Shown piece after piece: positions 1 to 8,317 of a DNA stretch of 64,000 nt (within the stretch, counting starts at the first letter, position 1; each line of letters begins with the position of its first letter). The DNA lies in the NCBI GenBank assembly GCA_000170815.1, contig ABCO01000005.1, positions 124,001-188,000 of the forward strand, read 5' to 3'. The translations under genes and the position numbers were made by a program. A model generated the notes under the pieces. The model saw only the letters and a list, made by a program, of their open reading frames with translations, had not been told where the DNA came from and searched no databases. The stretch is from an unidentified eubacterium SCB49 (lineage in GTDB: Bacteria > Bacteroidota > Bacteroidia > Flavobacteriales > Flavobacteriaceae).

Positions 1-2
1 TT

Positions 3-665
3 ACCAGTCCGACAACTAAGAAAGAATTTGAGGCAATTACTAAAAAGCCTATTTCCGTTATCACAAATGGTTTTGAAGCACTCTCATTTAAGAAAGTACA
101 ACTGGATTCGAAGTTTTCAATGGCACATATTGGTTCTTTATTAACCGAGCGTAATCCTATTGTTTTATGGCAAGTTTTAAAAGAACTTAAAGAAGAACAT
201 CCTACGTTTTCAAATGATTTTTCTTTAATCCTTGCAGGAGTGGTAAGTGAAGAGGTTATTAAAAGTATCAATAATTTCAACTTACAAGATCAACTAGATG
301 TTAAAGGGTACGTGTCTCACGAAGAAGCGTTACAACTACAACGAAGCTCTCAGCTATTGTTATTGCTAGAAATGGACAAACCAGAAACGAAAGCCATAAT
401 ACCTGGTAAACTGTTTGAATATTTGCAAGCTCGTCGTCCTATTGTTGCAATTGGGCCTCAAGGCAGTGATATTGACGGAGTATTAAATGAAACAAAGAGC
501 GGATTGTTTTTTACACCACAAAATAAAGAAGCGCTTAAATCTCACATTTTAGCCAGCTACAAGTTATATGTTAATGACCAATTACGTGTGGATAGTGCAT
601 CGATAGGGCATTTCAGTAGAGAAAATTTAACATCCCAAATGGCAGGTTTACTGAAGTCATTATAA
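3..665 (+). CDS. glycosyltransferase, C-terminal part (truncated by window edge)
   Basis: The reading frame is open from base 3, so the gene starts upstream of the window; the ATG at 120 is internal. About 220 codons are visible. They match the C-terminal Rossmann half of a GT-B glycosyltransferase (GT4-like). A Gly-rich turn and serine follow 'VITNGFE', then 'LILAGVVSEEV', 'LDVKGYVSHEEAL' and the nucleotide-sugar binding stretch 'PGKLFEYLQARRPIVAI' with its conserved Glu. It probably transfers a sugar from an NDP-sugar to a surface glycan or lipid. Acceptor and sugar cannot be told. The gene ends 61 bp before a convergent gene, with a hairpin between them. Confidence 0.75.
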   Translation, partial: TSPTTKKEFEAITKKPISVITNGFEALSFKKVQLDSKFSMAHIGSLLTERNPIVLWQVLKELKEEHPTFSNDFSLILAGVVSEEVIKSINNFNLQDQLDVKGYVSHEEALQLQRSSQLLLLLEMDKPETKAIIPGKLFEYLQARRPIVAIGPQGSDIDGVLNETKSGLFFTPQNKEALKSHILASYKLYVNDQLRVDSASIGHFSRENLTSQMAGLLKSL

Positions 666-668
666 ACG

Positions 669-706
669 AGAAATCCCCGCTCGACAAATGTCTTACGGAG
701 ATTTCT
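669..706. terminator. hairpin between convergent genes
   Basis: An imperfect inverted repeat, AGAAATCCCC at 669-678 and GGAGATTTCT at 697-706 with one mismatch, lies between the stop at 665 and the convergent stop at 727. There is no long T tract, so it is a possible 3'-end hairpin rather than a clear intrinsic terminator. Confidence 0.4.
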
Positions 707-726
707 AACTAACCAACCAAAAATTT

Positions 727-1863
727 TTATCCTCTACTTCTACTTGAAGTACTTGAGCTAGTGCGTGAATTACTGGCTACTGTTTTTCTTGAACTTGTAG
801 AAGTTGTTCTAGTAATGTTTTTATTGCTAGCTGTTGTTCTACTACTTCGTGTTGTTGCTACAGATCTATTTGAGCTATTGCTTTTTACTGTAGGCTTAAT
901 TGTTTTTTTACTCGTAATTACGGTACGTGTTTTAGAAGTAGTCGTGCTAGGTCTAGTTTGAGTAGTTCTACTATTTATTACAGTGTTTGATCTATTAGTA
1001 CTAGCTATTATATTTCTATTATTCGTTGTTGTTCTAGTTGTACTTGTACGACTGTTAATGATAGGGTTTCTTTTGGCTACATTATTTGTGCTTCTAGTTG
1101 TTGTAGTGCTAGTTCTTCTATAATTGTTGCCAATAGCAGTATTGGTTCTATGAGGGCTATAATTTTTGTTAACTACTACGCGACCATTTTTATTGTGAAT
1201 TCTACTTCCTGGTTTGTAAAAATCTCTTCTTGCATTTTTATAAGTTACTTTATATCTGTTGTTATAAAAGTTTCTGTGATTGTAATAACTATATCTAACA
1301 GGTGTGTAGTATCTTCTGTATGGATAATCATATACCACATAGTTTGCAAACAGTGGAAACGAGTAGTGTACATGCCAAGGTCTGTATACATAATAAGGGT
1401 TAAAAGCGTTTATATATCCTGTATGGTGTGAGTAGTTACCATAACTATTATAGTGTATAAACAAACCACCTACGTTTACAATACGTTTGTTGTTATAACG
1501 TATATCTACATTTCCTGCTTGTGTTATTCTTCCGTAGTCATCATAATAAACCGGTACGTTTTCTATTTGAATAATAGCGCCGTAATCATCATACTGAACA
1601 TAAGCTTCGTAATCATATCCAGCATTATAAGAAATGTTAACACCTGGAACATTAACAGATACATTTACATTTGTTCCTTGATTATTTCCAAGAAATACAA
1701 AATCAAATTGCCCGTCTGGAAATACTGAAAACTCAACGCCACCTTCAGTAAAGATATAGCTCTTTCCGTATCCTCTTATTGCATCTTCTTCTACGGTAGA
1801 TGCTGCCGTCGTTGTTAGTCCTATTAAAAGGAAGCTAAATAAAAGTGCTGTTGCTTTTTTCAT
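727..1863 (-). CDS. secreted Tyr/Asn-rich protein with basic S/T/R tail
   Basis: No family recognised beyond a type common in Flavobacteriaceae. I start at the ATG at 1863 (378 aa) because it opens with a clean signal peptide, MKKATALLFSFLLIGLTTTA; the longer frame adds eight residues in front of it. Residues about 60-150 contain loose repeats of roughly 17 residues built on 'YDDYGxIxQxxNVxIxY'. A Tyr/His/Arg-rich section follows ('YVYRPWHVHYSFP'). The last 170 residues or so are almost only Ser, Thr, Arg, Asn and Lys. The tail is strongly cationic and probably disordered. An envelope or extracellular, perhaps glycan- or surface-binding role is inference only. Confidence 0.7.
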   Translation of the reverse strand: MKKATALLFSFLLIGLTTTAASTVEEDAIRGYGKSYIFTEGGVEFSVFPDGQFDFVFLGNNQGTNVNVSVNVPGVNISYNAGYDYEAYVQYDDYGAIIQIENVPVYYDDYGRITQAGNVDIRYNNKRIVNVGGLFIHYNSYGNYSHHTGYINAFNPYYVYRPWHVHYSFPLFANYVVYDYPYRRYYTPVRYSYYNHRNFYNNRYKVTYKNARRDFYKPGSRIHNKNGRVVVNKNYSPHRTNTAIGNNYRRTSTTTTRSTNNVAKRNPIINSRTSTTRTTTNNRNIIASTNRSNTVINSRTTQTRPSTTTSKTRTVITSKKTIKPTVKSNSSNRSVATTRSSRTTASNKNITRTTSTSSRKTVASNSRTSSSTSSRSRG

Positions 1864-2109
1864 AATCTTGAGTTTTAATAAGTACAAAACTTTTAATAAG
1901 TTAAGTACGTTTAAAATATAACAAGGAGTGTGCCAAAAACGTAAGCTTCTAATTATGAGGTTTTTATATGTGTTTTTGGGGTGTGTTTAGTGTTAAAGTG
2001 AGTTGTAAAAAGAAACCCATTTTAAAAATTCAAAGTTTTTTTGTGATTAAACAAGTGATAGATGAAGCTAAAATTACTTTAAAATAGGAACTGATTTCAA
2101 AGTGTAAAA

Positions 2110-3039
2110 CTATACGAACTTGGCAAGCTCTATAGCACAACCCCAAGCAACGGTAAAACCTGCGCCGCCGTGACCGTAATTATGAAAAACATTGGGGTAA
2201 TTCTCATCAAACTCAAAACGAACAGCACTTCTTTTGGGTCTTAAACCTACAAGTTGTTCTAATATTTCAGGTTTTTTACGTGATAAACCTCCGTCAATAA
2301 GTCGGTTGATAATTAGGTCTGTATCACTTTTTTCAATATTGGTGTTCCAGTCGTTTTCGTAGTCTGTACCGCCTATTACGCAATCAGTACTTCTATTAAT
2401 TACATAGCTTAATGCTCCTTTTTTAGTAGAATCTGCACACGAAGGAATGTCCATTTTTTTACAACGTAAAATTTGTCCACGCATAGGGCGTAAATCATCA
2501 TCATTACAAATTTCTTTAGCTCCTAATCCTGTGCAATTAATTACCAAGGTGTTTAGGTTTGACGCTTCTTGTAAACTAGTGATTTTTTGTTCTTTAAAAA
2601 GTCCGCCGTTTACTATAAAACGATTGAATAAATAAGGAAGGTACAGCAAAGGTTCAGCAAGTGGTACGGTTGAAATAAAAGCCGATGCAATGCCTTTAGG
2701 TAGTTCTTCGGGTGATGCTTTTCTAACAGTTTCTTTAGTTAATAGATTTGTCCAATCGGTATTACTTTCGCTATTGTATGCGGTAATAAACGGAATAAGA
2801 GCAACGCCATTTCCTTCTTTTACATCTTGCAGATATTCTTGATAGGCGAGTGCAGCCCATTTGTTGGCTTCTTTTTTAGGATGAATCTCAAACGGAAACC
2901 AAATGGCACCTACTTTGCTTGATAAAGTTTTATCAAAACGTTCTTTGGCAATTATGGTTACTTCAAAACCTTTTTCTTGTAGTTTGATTGCTGAAGTTAA
3001 ACCAACAATTCCGCAGCCGATCACTGTAATGGATTTCAT
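2110..3039 (-). CDS. FAD-dependent oxidoreductase, D-amino-acid oxidase family
   Basis: 309 aa. The N-terminus is a dinucleotide-binding motif, 'VIGCGIVGLTSAIKLQEKGF' (GxGxxG), followed by the acidic/basic end of beta-2. The C-terminus carries 'NYGHGGAGFTVAWGCA', which matches the D-amino-acid oxidase signature, and 'VIGGTDYENDW' is the usual substrate-domain strand. The family (DAO, PF01266) oxidises D-amino acids or related amines to imino acids with FAD and O2. Substrate is not predictable here; D-aspartate and D-amino acid oxidases of this length are the nearest pattern. It is cytosolic (no signal peptide) and transcribed alone or with uvrA, which lies 76 bp upstream on the same strand. 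Confidence 0.8.
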   Translation of the reverse strand: MKSITVIGCGIVGLTSAIKLQEKGFEVTIIAKERFDKTLSSKVGAIWFPFEIHPKKEANKWAALAYQEYLQDVKEGNGVALIPFITAYNSESNTDWTNLLTKETVRKASPEELPKGIASAFISTVPLAEPLLYLPYLFNRFIVNGGLFKEQKITSLQEASNLNTLVINCTGLGAKEICNDDDLRPMRGQILRCKKMDIPSCADSTKKGALSYVINRSTDCVIGGTDYENDWNTNIEKSDTDLIINRLIDGGLSRKKPEILEQLVGLRPKRSAVRFEFDENYPNVFHNYGHGGAGFTVAWGCAIELAKFV

Positions 3040-3115
3040 AATTTAGCTTCATTTTTAAACTTCATTAGTTTGTCTTAATAGAGTCACTACACCTTTGTAA
3101 TGATGTGTGCTAAAT

Positions 3116-5893
3116 TCATATTTTATCTCTTAAATACTCGGCTGTAAACGATTGTTTGTTTTTTGCTACTTCTTCTGGAGTACCAGATGCGATTAATTGC
3201 CCTCCTTTTATTCCACCTTCTAGACCGAGATCAATAATATGATCTGCGCATTTTATTAAATCTAGATTATGCTCAACCACAATTAAGGTGTGTCCTTTTT
3301 CTAATAAAGCATAAAAAGATGCGAGTAATTTCTGGATATCGTGAAAATGTAGTCCAGTTGTAGGTTCGTCAAATATAAAAAGTGTTTTATCTGGAGAGTT
3401 TCCTTTCACTAAAAAGCTAGCAAGTTTAATACGTTGTGCTTCACCACCAGAAAGGGTAGAGGAGCTTTGTCCTAATTGTACATAGCCCAAACCAACATCG
3501 TTAAGAGGTTTGAGTTTTTTGGTGATTTTTTTCTCTTCGTGTTCTTCAAAAAAGGCAACTGCATCTTCAACAGTCATGGTAAGAATGTCATCGATGTTTT
3601 TGCCGTTAAAAGTTACTTCAAGAACTTCTTTTTTAAATCTCTTTCCGTTACACGTTTCGCAGCGCAGTTGTACGTCTGCCATAAACTGCATTTCTATGGT
3701 TACTTCACCTTCACCTTTACAGGTTTCACAACGCCCTCCATCTACATTAAACGAAAAGTGTTTTGCTTTGTAGTTTCTTAAGGTTGAAACTTTCTGCTTT
3801 GCAAATAAGTTTCTAATATCGTCATACGCTTTAATGTAAGTAACAGGATTAGAACGAGAAGAACGTCCAATTGGGTTTTGGTCAATAAATTCGACTGTTT
3901 TTATCGTTTTAAAATTTCCGTCAAGACCAGAAAATTGACCAGGCTTCTCGCCGTAACCACCTATTTCTCTAAGTAAGGCTGGATATAATATTTTGCGTAC
4001 CAATGTGCTTTTTCCACTACCAGAGACACCCGTTACGGCTGTAAATGATCCAACTGGAAATTGTACATCAATATTTTTAAGGTTGTTTTGTCGTGCGCCT
4101 TTTACCTCAATAAAACTTTTAGTGCTTCGACGTTTTTTAGGTATTTCAATTTCTTTTGTACCATTTAAATATTGAGCAGTCAGAGATTTGCTTTTTAATA
4201 TATCTGCATAAGTGCCTATTGCGACGACCTCTCCGCCATAAGTACCTGCTTCTGGACCAATGTCTATAATGGCATCAGCAGCTTTCATGATATCTTCATC
4301 GTGTTCAACTACAATCACTGTGTTTCCTAAATCGCGTAAAGATTTTAGAACTTCTATTAATCGTTCTGTGTCTTTTGGGTGTAAACCAATACTAGGTTCG
4401 TCAAGAATGTACATAGAGCCAACCAAGCTAGAGCCAAGGCTTGTAGCAAGATTAATACGCTGAGACTCACCTCCTGATAAGGTGTTAGATTTTCTATTTA
4501 ATGTTAAGTAACTAAGCCCTACATTCATTAAAAATGAAAGACGATTGTTAATTTCTAATAATAATCGTTTGGCAATTTGAGTGTCGTATTTGTCAAGTTT
4601 CAGATTTTTAAAAAAGGTTGCAACTTCATCTATAGGTAGCTCAACTAAATCTTGAATGGCAACACCGCCTACTTTAACATATTCTGCTTCAGGTCGAAGT
4701 CTTCTTCCTTTACAAGTATTACAACGAGTTTTTCCGCGGTAGCGAGATAGCATTACACGGTTTTGTATTTTATAGCTTTTAGATTCTAAAAATTTAAAAA
4801 AGGAGTGAAGTCCTTCAAAATCTTCGTTCCCGTCCCAAACTAATTGTTGTTGTTTTGCAGTAAGTTCAAACCAGGGTTTGTGTATCGGGAAATCAAATTT
4901 ATAGGCATTGTTTACAAGTTGATCTCGATACCAGCTCATACTTTCGCCACGCCAAGGTACAATAGCATTATCATAAACGCTTAGGGCAGTGTTTGGGATC
5001 ACTAATTCTTCATCAACTCCAATTACATCGCCATAACCTTCGCAGGTAGGACAAGCTCCAAAAGGGTTGTTAAAGCTAAATAAATGCACGTTCGGTTCAA
5101 CAAAGCTTAAATTGTCAAGTTCAAAACGATTGTTGAATTCTTTAGTATTTCCGGAGTTAAGGTTTTCTAGGTATAGCGTTCCTTTTCCTTCATAAAATGC
5201 TATTTGCGTGGCATCTGCAAGACGATTGTAAAAGTCTTCGTCATGTTTCATTACAACACGATCTACAACAAGATCTATTGCTTCGGAAATTTTCTGATCC
5301 TTAAGTTGGTCAATTCTCGTGACAACTCCGTCCATCTTAACACGTGCATAACCTTGTTGTGCTAGGGCTTGAAGTTTATTTTCCATGGCCCTACCTTCTT
5401 CAAGGTGAATAGGGGCTAGCAGCAAGAGTTTTTCTCCTTCGTCTAATGTTTTTATGTGTTTTATGACATCTGTTACAGTATCTTTTTTTACTTCTTGACC
5501 AGAAACTGGTGAGATGGTTTTACCAATACGGGTATATAGTAATTTTAGATAATCATAAATCTCTGTGGTAGTCCCAACGGTAGACCTTGGGTTTGTAGAG
5601 TTTACTTTTTGTTCTATTGCAATGGCAGGAGCAATACCTTTTATGCTGTCTACCTTTGGTTTATTAAGACGCCCTAAAAACTGTCGTGCATACGATGAAA
5701 GGCTTTCTACATAGCGACGTTGGCCCTCTGCATAAAGTGTGTCGAAGGCAAGGCTAGATTTTCCACTTCCGGAAAGACCTGTGATAACTACTAATTTATT
5801 ACGCGGAATAGTGACGTCAATATTTTTAAGGTTATGCAGTTTTGCTCCCTTAATAATGATGTTTTTCTTAGTGTCTTCAGTCTTTGATGCCAA
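3116..5893 (-). CDS. uvrA: excinuclease ABC subunit A
   Basis: UvrA, the damage-recognition ATPase of nucleotide excision repair. Visible features are a first Walker A '[15 protein letters not shown]', the CxxC-type zinc modules ('CPTCEGYGD', 'CNTCKGRR', and 'CETCKGEGE' paired with 'CETCNGKR'), a second Walker A '[15 protein letters not shown]', and two ABC signatures '[12 protein letters not shown]' and '[12 protein letters not shown]'. The frame is open to a TTG at 5926 (936 aa). However, a -7 box (TATCTTTG, minus strand) sits on 5931-5924 and would overlap that codon, so I choose the TTG at 5893 (925 aa, starting with residues ASKTEDTKK after Met). There is no ATG near either position. Confidence 0.95.
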   Translation of the reverse strand: MASKTEDTKKNIIIKGAKLHNLKNIDVTIPRNKLVVITGLSGSGKSSLAFDTLYAEGQRRYVESLSSYARQFLGRLNKPKVDSIKGIAPAIAIEQKVNSTNPRSTVGTTTEIYDYLKLLYTRIGKTISPVSGQEVKKDTVTDVIKHIKTLDEGEKLLLLAPIHLEEGRAMENKLQALAQQGYARVKMDGVVTRIDQLKDQKISEAIDLVVDRVVMKHDEDFYNRLADATQIAFYEGKGTLYLENLNSGNTKEFNNRFELDNLSFVEPNVHLFSFNNPFGACPTCEGYGDVIGVDEELVIPNTALSVYDNAIVPWRGESMSWYRDQLVNNAYKFDFPIHKPWFELTAKQQQLVWDGNEDFEGLHSFFKFLESKSYKIQNRVMLSRYRGKTRCNTCKGRRLRPEAEYVKVGGVAIQDLVELPIDEVATFFKNLKLDKYDTQIAKRLLLEINNRLSFLMNVGLSYLTLNRKSNTLSGGESQRINLATSLGSSLVGSMYILDEPSIGLHPKDTERLIEVLKSLRDLGNTVIVVEHDEDIMKAADAIIDIGPEAGTYGGEVVAIGTYADILKSKSLTAQYLNGTKEIEIPKKRRSTKSFIEVKGARQNNLKNIDVQFPVGSFTAVTGVSGSGKSTLVRKILYPALLREIGGYGEKPGQFSGLDGNFKTIKTVEFIDQNPIGRSSRSNPVTYIKAYDDIRNLFAKQKVSTLRNYKAKHFSFNVDGGRCETCKGEGEVTIEMQFMADVQLRCETCNGKRFKKEVLEVTFNGKNIDDILTMTVEDAVAFFEEHEEKKITKKLKPLNDVGLGYVQLGQSSSTLSGGEAQRIKLASFLVKGNSPDKTLFIFDEPTTGLHFHDIQKLLASFYALLEKGHTLIVVEHNLDLIKCADHIIDLGLEGGIKGGQLIASGTPEEVAKNKQSFTAEYLRDKI

Positions 5894-5923
5894 TAGAATT
5901 GCTGTCTTTTTATTTAATATAAG

Positions 5924-5931
5924 CAAAGATA
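5924..5931 (-). promoter_or_regulatory. -7 box upstream of uvrA
   Basis: TATCTTTG on the minus strand fits the Bacteroidota TAnnTTTG consensus. Transcription would start near 5918, downstream of the most upstream possible start codon at 5926, which argues for translation from 5893. Confidence 0.5.
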
Positions 5932-5996
5932 CTACTTAGAATTCGAGGTCACACGTGAGCGGTAATTATATTTTTTTGACGAAAGTTTAACATTTT

Positions 5997-6029
5997 TTTG
6001 CTCATGTGTGATTAAAGTTGTTATATTTA
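5997..6029 (+). promoter_or_regulatory. candidate promoter of the ECF sigma gene
   Basis: TTTG at 5997-6000, a 21-nt spacer and TATATTTA at 6022-6029 resemble the -33/-7 pair of Bacteroidota, with A in place of the last G. The implied leader to the ATG at 6152 is about 115 nt. Confidence 0.35.
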
Positions 6030-6151
6030 CGACCAAGTAATCACATTTATAAAACGAAGGCCTATAGCATAACTATACTTTAAAACATTTTAAAAAAGCA
6101 ACTAACACAACCAAAACGCATAGTTGTTTCATTTTTTTTAAAAGTACCGTT

Positions 6152-6736
6152 ATGAATAAAACCCCTAACTCGGATGCGCTATTAGTAAGTGCATATATAA
6201 ATGGTGATGAATCTGCACTAGGAGAACTCGTTACACGTCACAAACAAAGAATTTACAGTTTTATATATTCTAAAGTATATAATCGCGATGTTGCGGAAGA
6301 TGTTTTTCAAGATACCTTTATTAAAGTCATTAAAACCCTCAAAAAAGGTAAGTATAACGAGGAAGGAAAATTTTTACCTTGGGTAATGCGTATTGCACAT
6401 AACTTGGTGATAGATCATTTTAGAAGAAACAATCGTATGCCTAAGTTTGAGAACAAAGACGATTTTAATATTTTTTCTGTTTTGCATGATGGTTCGTTAA
6501 ATATTGAGAGCAAGATGATAAAATCTCAAGTAGAAAACGATGTTAAAAACCTCATACATGAATTGCCTGATGATCAAAGAGAAGTACTCATTATGCGTAT
6601 TTATAAAGACATGAGTTTTAAAGAAATTAGTGAGCAAACAGGTGTTAGCATAAATACTGCACTAGGAAGAATGAGATATGCTTTAATTAATTTACGTAAG
6701 GTTATTGATAGACATAACATTGTTTTAACAAACTAA
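6152..6736 (+). CDS. ECF-type RNA polymerase sigma factor
   Basis: 194 aa. Region 2 is seen in 'NRDVAEDVFQDTFIKVIKTLKKG' and 'FLPWVMRIAHNLVIDHFRRNN' (residues about 48-92). Region 4 is seen in 'LPDDQREVLIMRIYKDMSFKEISEQTG' followed by the helix-turn-helix 'SINTALGRMRYAL' (about 140-182). It belongs to the sigma-70 family without regions 1 and 3. No anti-sigma gene follows; instead a 49-codon ORF lies 59 bp downstream and the unit ends in a terminator. A long A-rich leader precedes it. Target regulon unknown. Confidence 0.9.
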   Translation: MNKTPNSDALLVSAYINGDESALGELVTRHKQRIYSFIYSKVYNRDVAEDVFQDTFIKVIKTLKKGKYNEEGKFLPWVMRIAHNLVIDHFRRNNRMPKFENKDDFNIFSVLHDGSLNIESKMIKSQVENDVKNLIHELPDDQREVLIMRIYKDMSFKEISEQTGVSINTALGRMRYALINLRKVIDRHNIVLTN

Positions 6737-6795
6737 TACAATATTAAATATTTTGTTGCGTTATTTTTAGGTATTAACCTATTAATAAGAGCAGT

Positions 6796-6945
6796 ATGGC
6801 AAAAATGTACCCTAAATCACGACCGAACCGCGTGAGTAATAATTTGGTTCCAAGAGACGAAACCATTAAGTTTCTCCTTGATTATAGTAAGGCTTTAAGT
6901 GTTATAAATTATAAAAATGTGAAGTTTGAAGCACTTCTCAACTAA
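6796..6945 (+). CDS. 49-aa ORF downstream of sigma factor
   Basis: A short ORF from the ATG at 6796 to the TAA at 6943-6945. It starts MAKMYPKSRPNRVSNN and ends NVKFEALLN, with a basic N-terminus and a more hydrophobic C-terminal half ('TIKFLLDYSKALSV'). It has no signal peptide or Cys. It lies 59 bp after the sigma gene and just before a good intrinsic terminator, so it looks co-transcribed with the sigma factor. Function is unknown. A role in sigma regulation is possible from position only; it is too short for a classical anti-sigma factor. Confidence 0.6.
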   Translation: MAKMYPKSRPNRVSNNLVPRDETIKFLLDYSKALSVINYKNVKFEALLN

Positions 6946-6954
6946 ATTTTGTTG

Positions 6955-6990
6955 AAAAACCCAAGACCTTAGTTTTGGGTTTTTTATTTA
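6955..6990 (+). terminator. intrinsic terminator after sigma/49-aa ORF
   Basis: AAAAACCCAA at 6955-6964 and TTGGGTTTTT at 6975-6984 form a 10-bp stem with a 10-nt loop followed by T-rich sequence. It probably also serves the convergent nth gene, which ends at 6988. Confidence 0.8.
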
Positions 6991-7647
6991 TTTTCTTTTT
7001 TTCTTGTAATATTCTGAAATTACCGTTTTTCGTCCAATTGTTTTTGTGATAATATCTTTTTCTAGATCCCAACCACGAGCAGGCGAATATTGACGACCAT
7101 ACCATATAATCTGTAGATGAAGATCATTCCAAACATGTTCTGGAAATAGTCTCTTTGCATCTTTTTCTGTCTGTACTACGTTTTTACCGTTGGTTAAACC
7201 CCAACGATACATTAAGCGATGTATGTGAGTGTCTACAGGAAATGCAGGTATACCAAAGGCTTGAGAGACAACAACACTAGCTGTTTTATGACCTACAGCA
7301 GGAAATTTTTCTAGCTCTTCAATACTTTTAGGAACAATACCATTGTGATTGTCAATAAGCATGTGTGAGAGTCCGTGAATTCCTTTTGCTTTCATAGGAG
7401 AAAGCCCTACTGGTTTTATGATTTCTCGTATTTCATCAATTGAAAGTTTAATCATATCATAAGGGTTATCTGCAACCTCAAATAATAAGGGTGTGATTTT
7501 ATTTACTCTAACATCTGTGCTTTGAGCAGAAAGCAATACAGCAATAAGTAGGGTGTAGGGGTCTTTATGGTCTAAAGGGATTGGTATTTGTGGATACAAC
7601 TCTTTTAACGTAGTAATAACAAAATCTACCTTTTCTTGCTTAGTCAT
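6988..7647 (-). CDS. nth: endonuclease III-like DNA glycosylase without Fe-S cluster
   Basis: 219 aa from the ATG at 7647. The frame stays open upstream to 7872, but a -7 box at 7674-7667 and loss of similarity show that the extension is not coding. It is a HhH-GPD glycosylase/AP lyase for oxidised pyrimidines in base excision repair. The helix-hairpin-helix is 'LEKFPAVGHKTASVVV' with the catalytic Lys in GHKTA, and the catalytic Asp is in 'PVDTHIHRL'. Substrate helices ('LLSAQSTDVRVNKITP') are typical. Unlike E. coli Nth, the C-terminal four-Cys [4Fe-4S] loop is absent; there is no Cys in the whole protein. Confidence 0.9.
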   Translation of the reverse strand: MTKQEKVDFVITTLKELYPQIPIPLDHKDPYTLLIAVLLSAQSTDVRVNKITPLLFEVADNPYDMIKLSIDEIREIIKPVGLSPMKAKGIHGLSHMLIDNHNGIVPKSIEELEKFPAVGHKTASVVVSQAFGIPAFPVDTHIHRLMYRWGLTNGKNVVQTEKDAKRLFPEHVWNDLHLQIIWYGRQYSPARGWDLEKDIITKTIGRKTVISEYYKKKRK

Positions 7648-7666
7648 TATCTGTATTTTTGAAAGA

Positions 7667-7674
7667 CAAAGATA
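7667..7674 (-). promoter_or_regulatory. -7 box upstream of nth
   Basis: TATCTTTG on the minus strand, 20 nt before the nth ATG. It supports the start at 7647. Confidence 0.5.
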
Positions 7675-7730
7675 AGGTAAATCGAAGTTGAAATTGAAAT
7701 CGAAGATGTGCCTGATTATTAGAGGTATAT

Positions 7731-7750
7731 CAGTCTGAGCACAGTCGAAG
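7731..7750. repeat. REP-like element, copy 1
   Basis: CAGTCTGAGCACAGTCGAAG lies in the nth-bcp divergent gap. It shares the pattern CTGAGCnnnnTCGAAG with two degraded copies at 61449-61470 and 62414-62479. I recall short repeats of this kind as common between genes in Flavobacteriaceae. Confidence 0.45.
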
Positions 7751-7862
7751 ATTTTATATATTTCTTTATAAAAATAATTAGAGCTACGCTCCATATCACC
7801 ACAGACTTTGACAAAGAATAATAGATTTCTGTATTTGCAGAAATTACCATAAAATAAACAAC

Positions 7863-8315
7863 ATGAATACATTACAGGCAGGAGATAAAGTACCCGATTT
7901 TACAGTAAAAGATCAAGACGGGAATAATATATCATTAAGTGATTATACAGGAAAAAAGCTAGTCGTATTTTTCTACCCTAAGGCAAGCACACCAGGATGT
8001 ACCGCAGAAGCTTGTGATTTAAGAGACCATTATAAAGAACTACAAGATGCAGGTTATTCTTTGTTAGGAGTAAGTGCTGATAGTGAAAAACGTCAGAAAA
8101 ATTTTAAAGAAAAATACGAATTTCCTTTTCCATTATTAGCAGATGAGGATAAAGAAGTAATAAAAGCTTTTGGTGTTTGGGGCGAAAAGAAATTTATGGG
8201 TAAAGTTTATGATGGAATTCATCGTAAAACTTTTATTGTTAATGAAAACGGAATCGTAGAGCGTGTTATTGATAAAGTGAAAACAAAGGTTCACGCAAGC
8301 CAAATTTTAGAGTAA
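7863..8315 (+). CDS. bcp: thioredoxin-dependent peroxiredoxin, Bcp/PrxQ type
   Basis: 150 aa, full length for the family. It reduces H2O2 and organic hydroperoxides in the cytosol using thioredoxin. The active-site stretch is 'FFYPKASTPGCTAEACDLRD', with the peroxidatic Cys at residue 46 and the resolving Cys at 51, the C-x4-C arrangement of PrxQ proteins. The conserved Thr/Pro before the first Cys are present, as are the downstream 'GVSADSEKRQKNFKEKY' and 'FGVWGEKKFMGKVYDGIHRKTF' segments. It is monocistronic and divergent from nth across 215 bp. Confidence 0.95.
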   Translation: MNTLQAGDKVPDFTVKDQDGNNISLSDYTGKKLVVFFYPKASTPGCTAEACDLRDHYKELQDAGYSLLGVSADSEKRQKNFKEKYEFPFPLLADEDKEVIKAFGVWGEKKFMGKVYDGIHRKTFIVNENGIVERVIDKVKTKVHASQILE

Positions 8316-8317
8316 AC

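Noticed and set aside
1150..1728. Forward ORFs opposite the low-complexity secreted protein
   Set aside because: They are shadows of a biased sequence, with no start context or similarity.
7648..7872. N-terminal extension of the nth frame to 7872
   Set aside because: A -7 box at 7667-7674 and a REP-like element lie within it. The residues do not look like the family.
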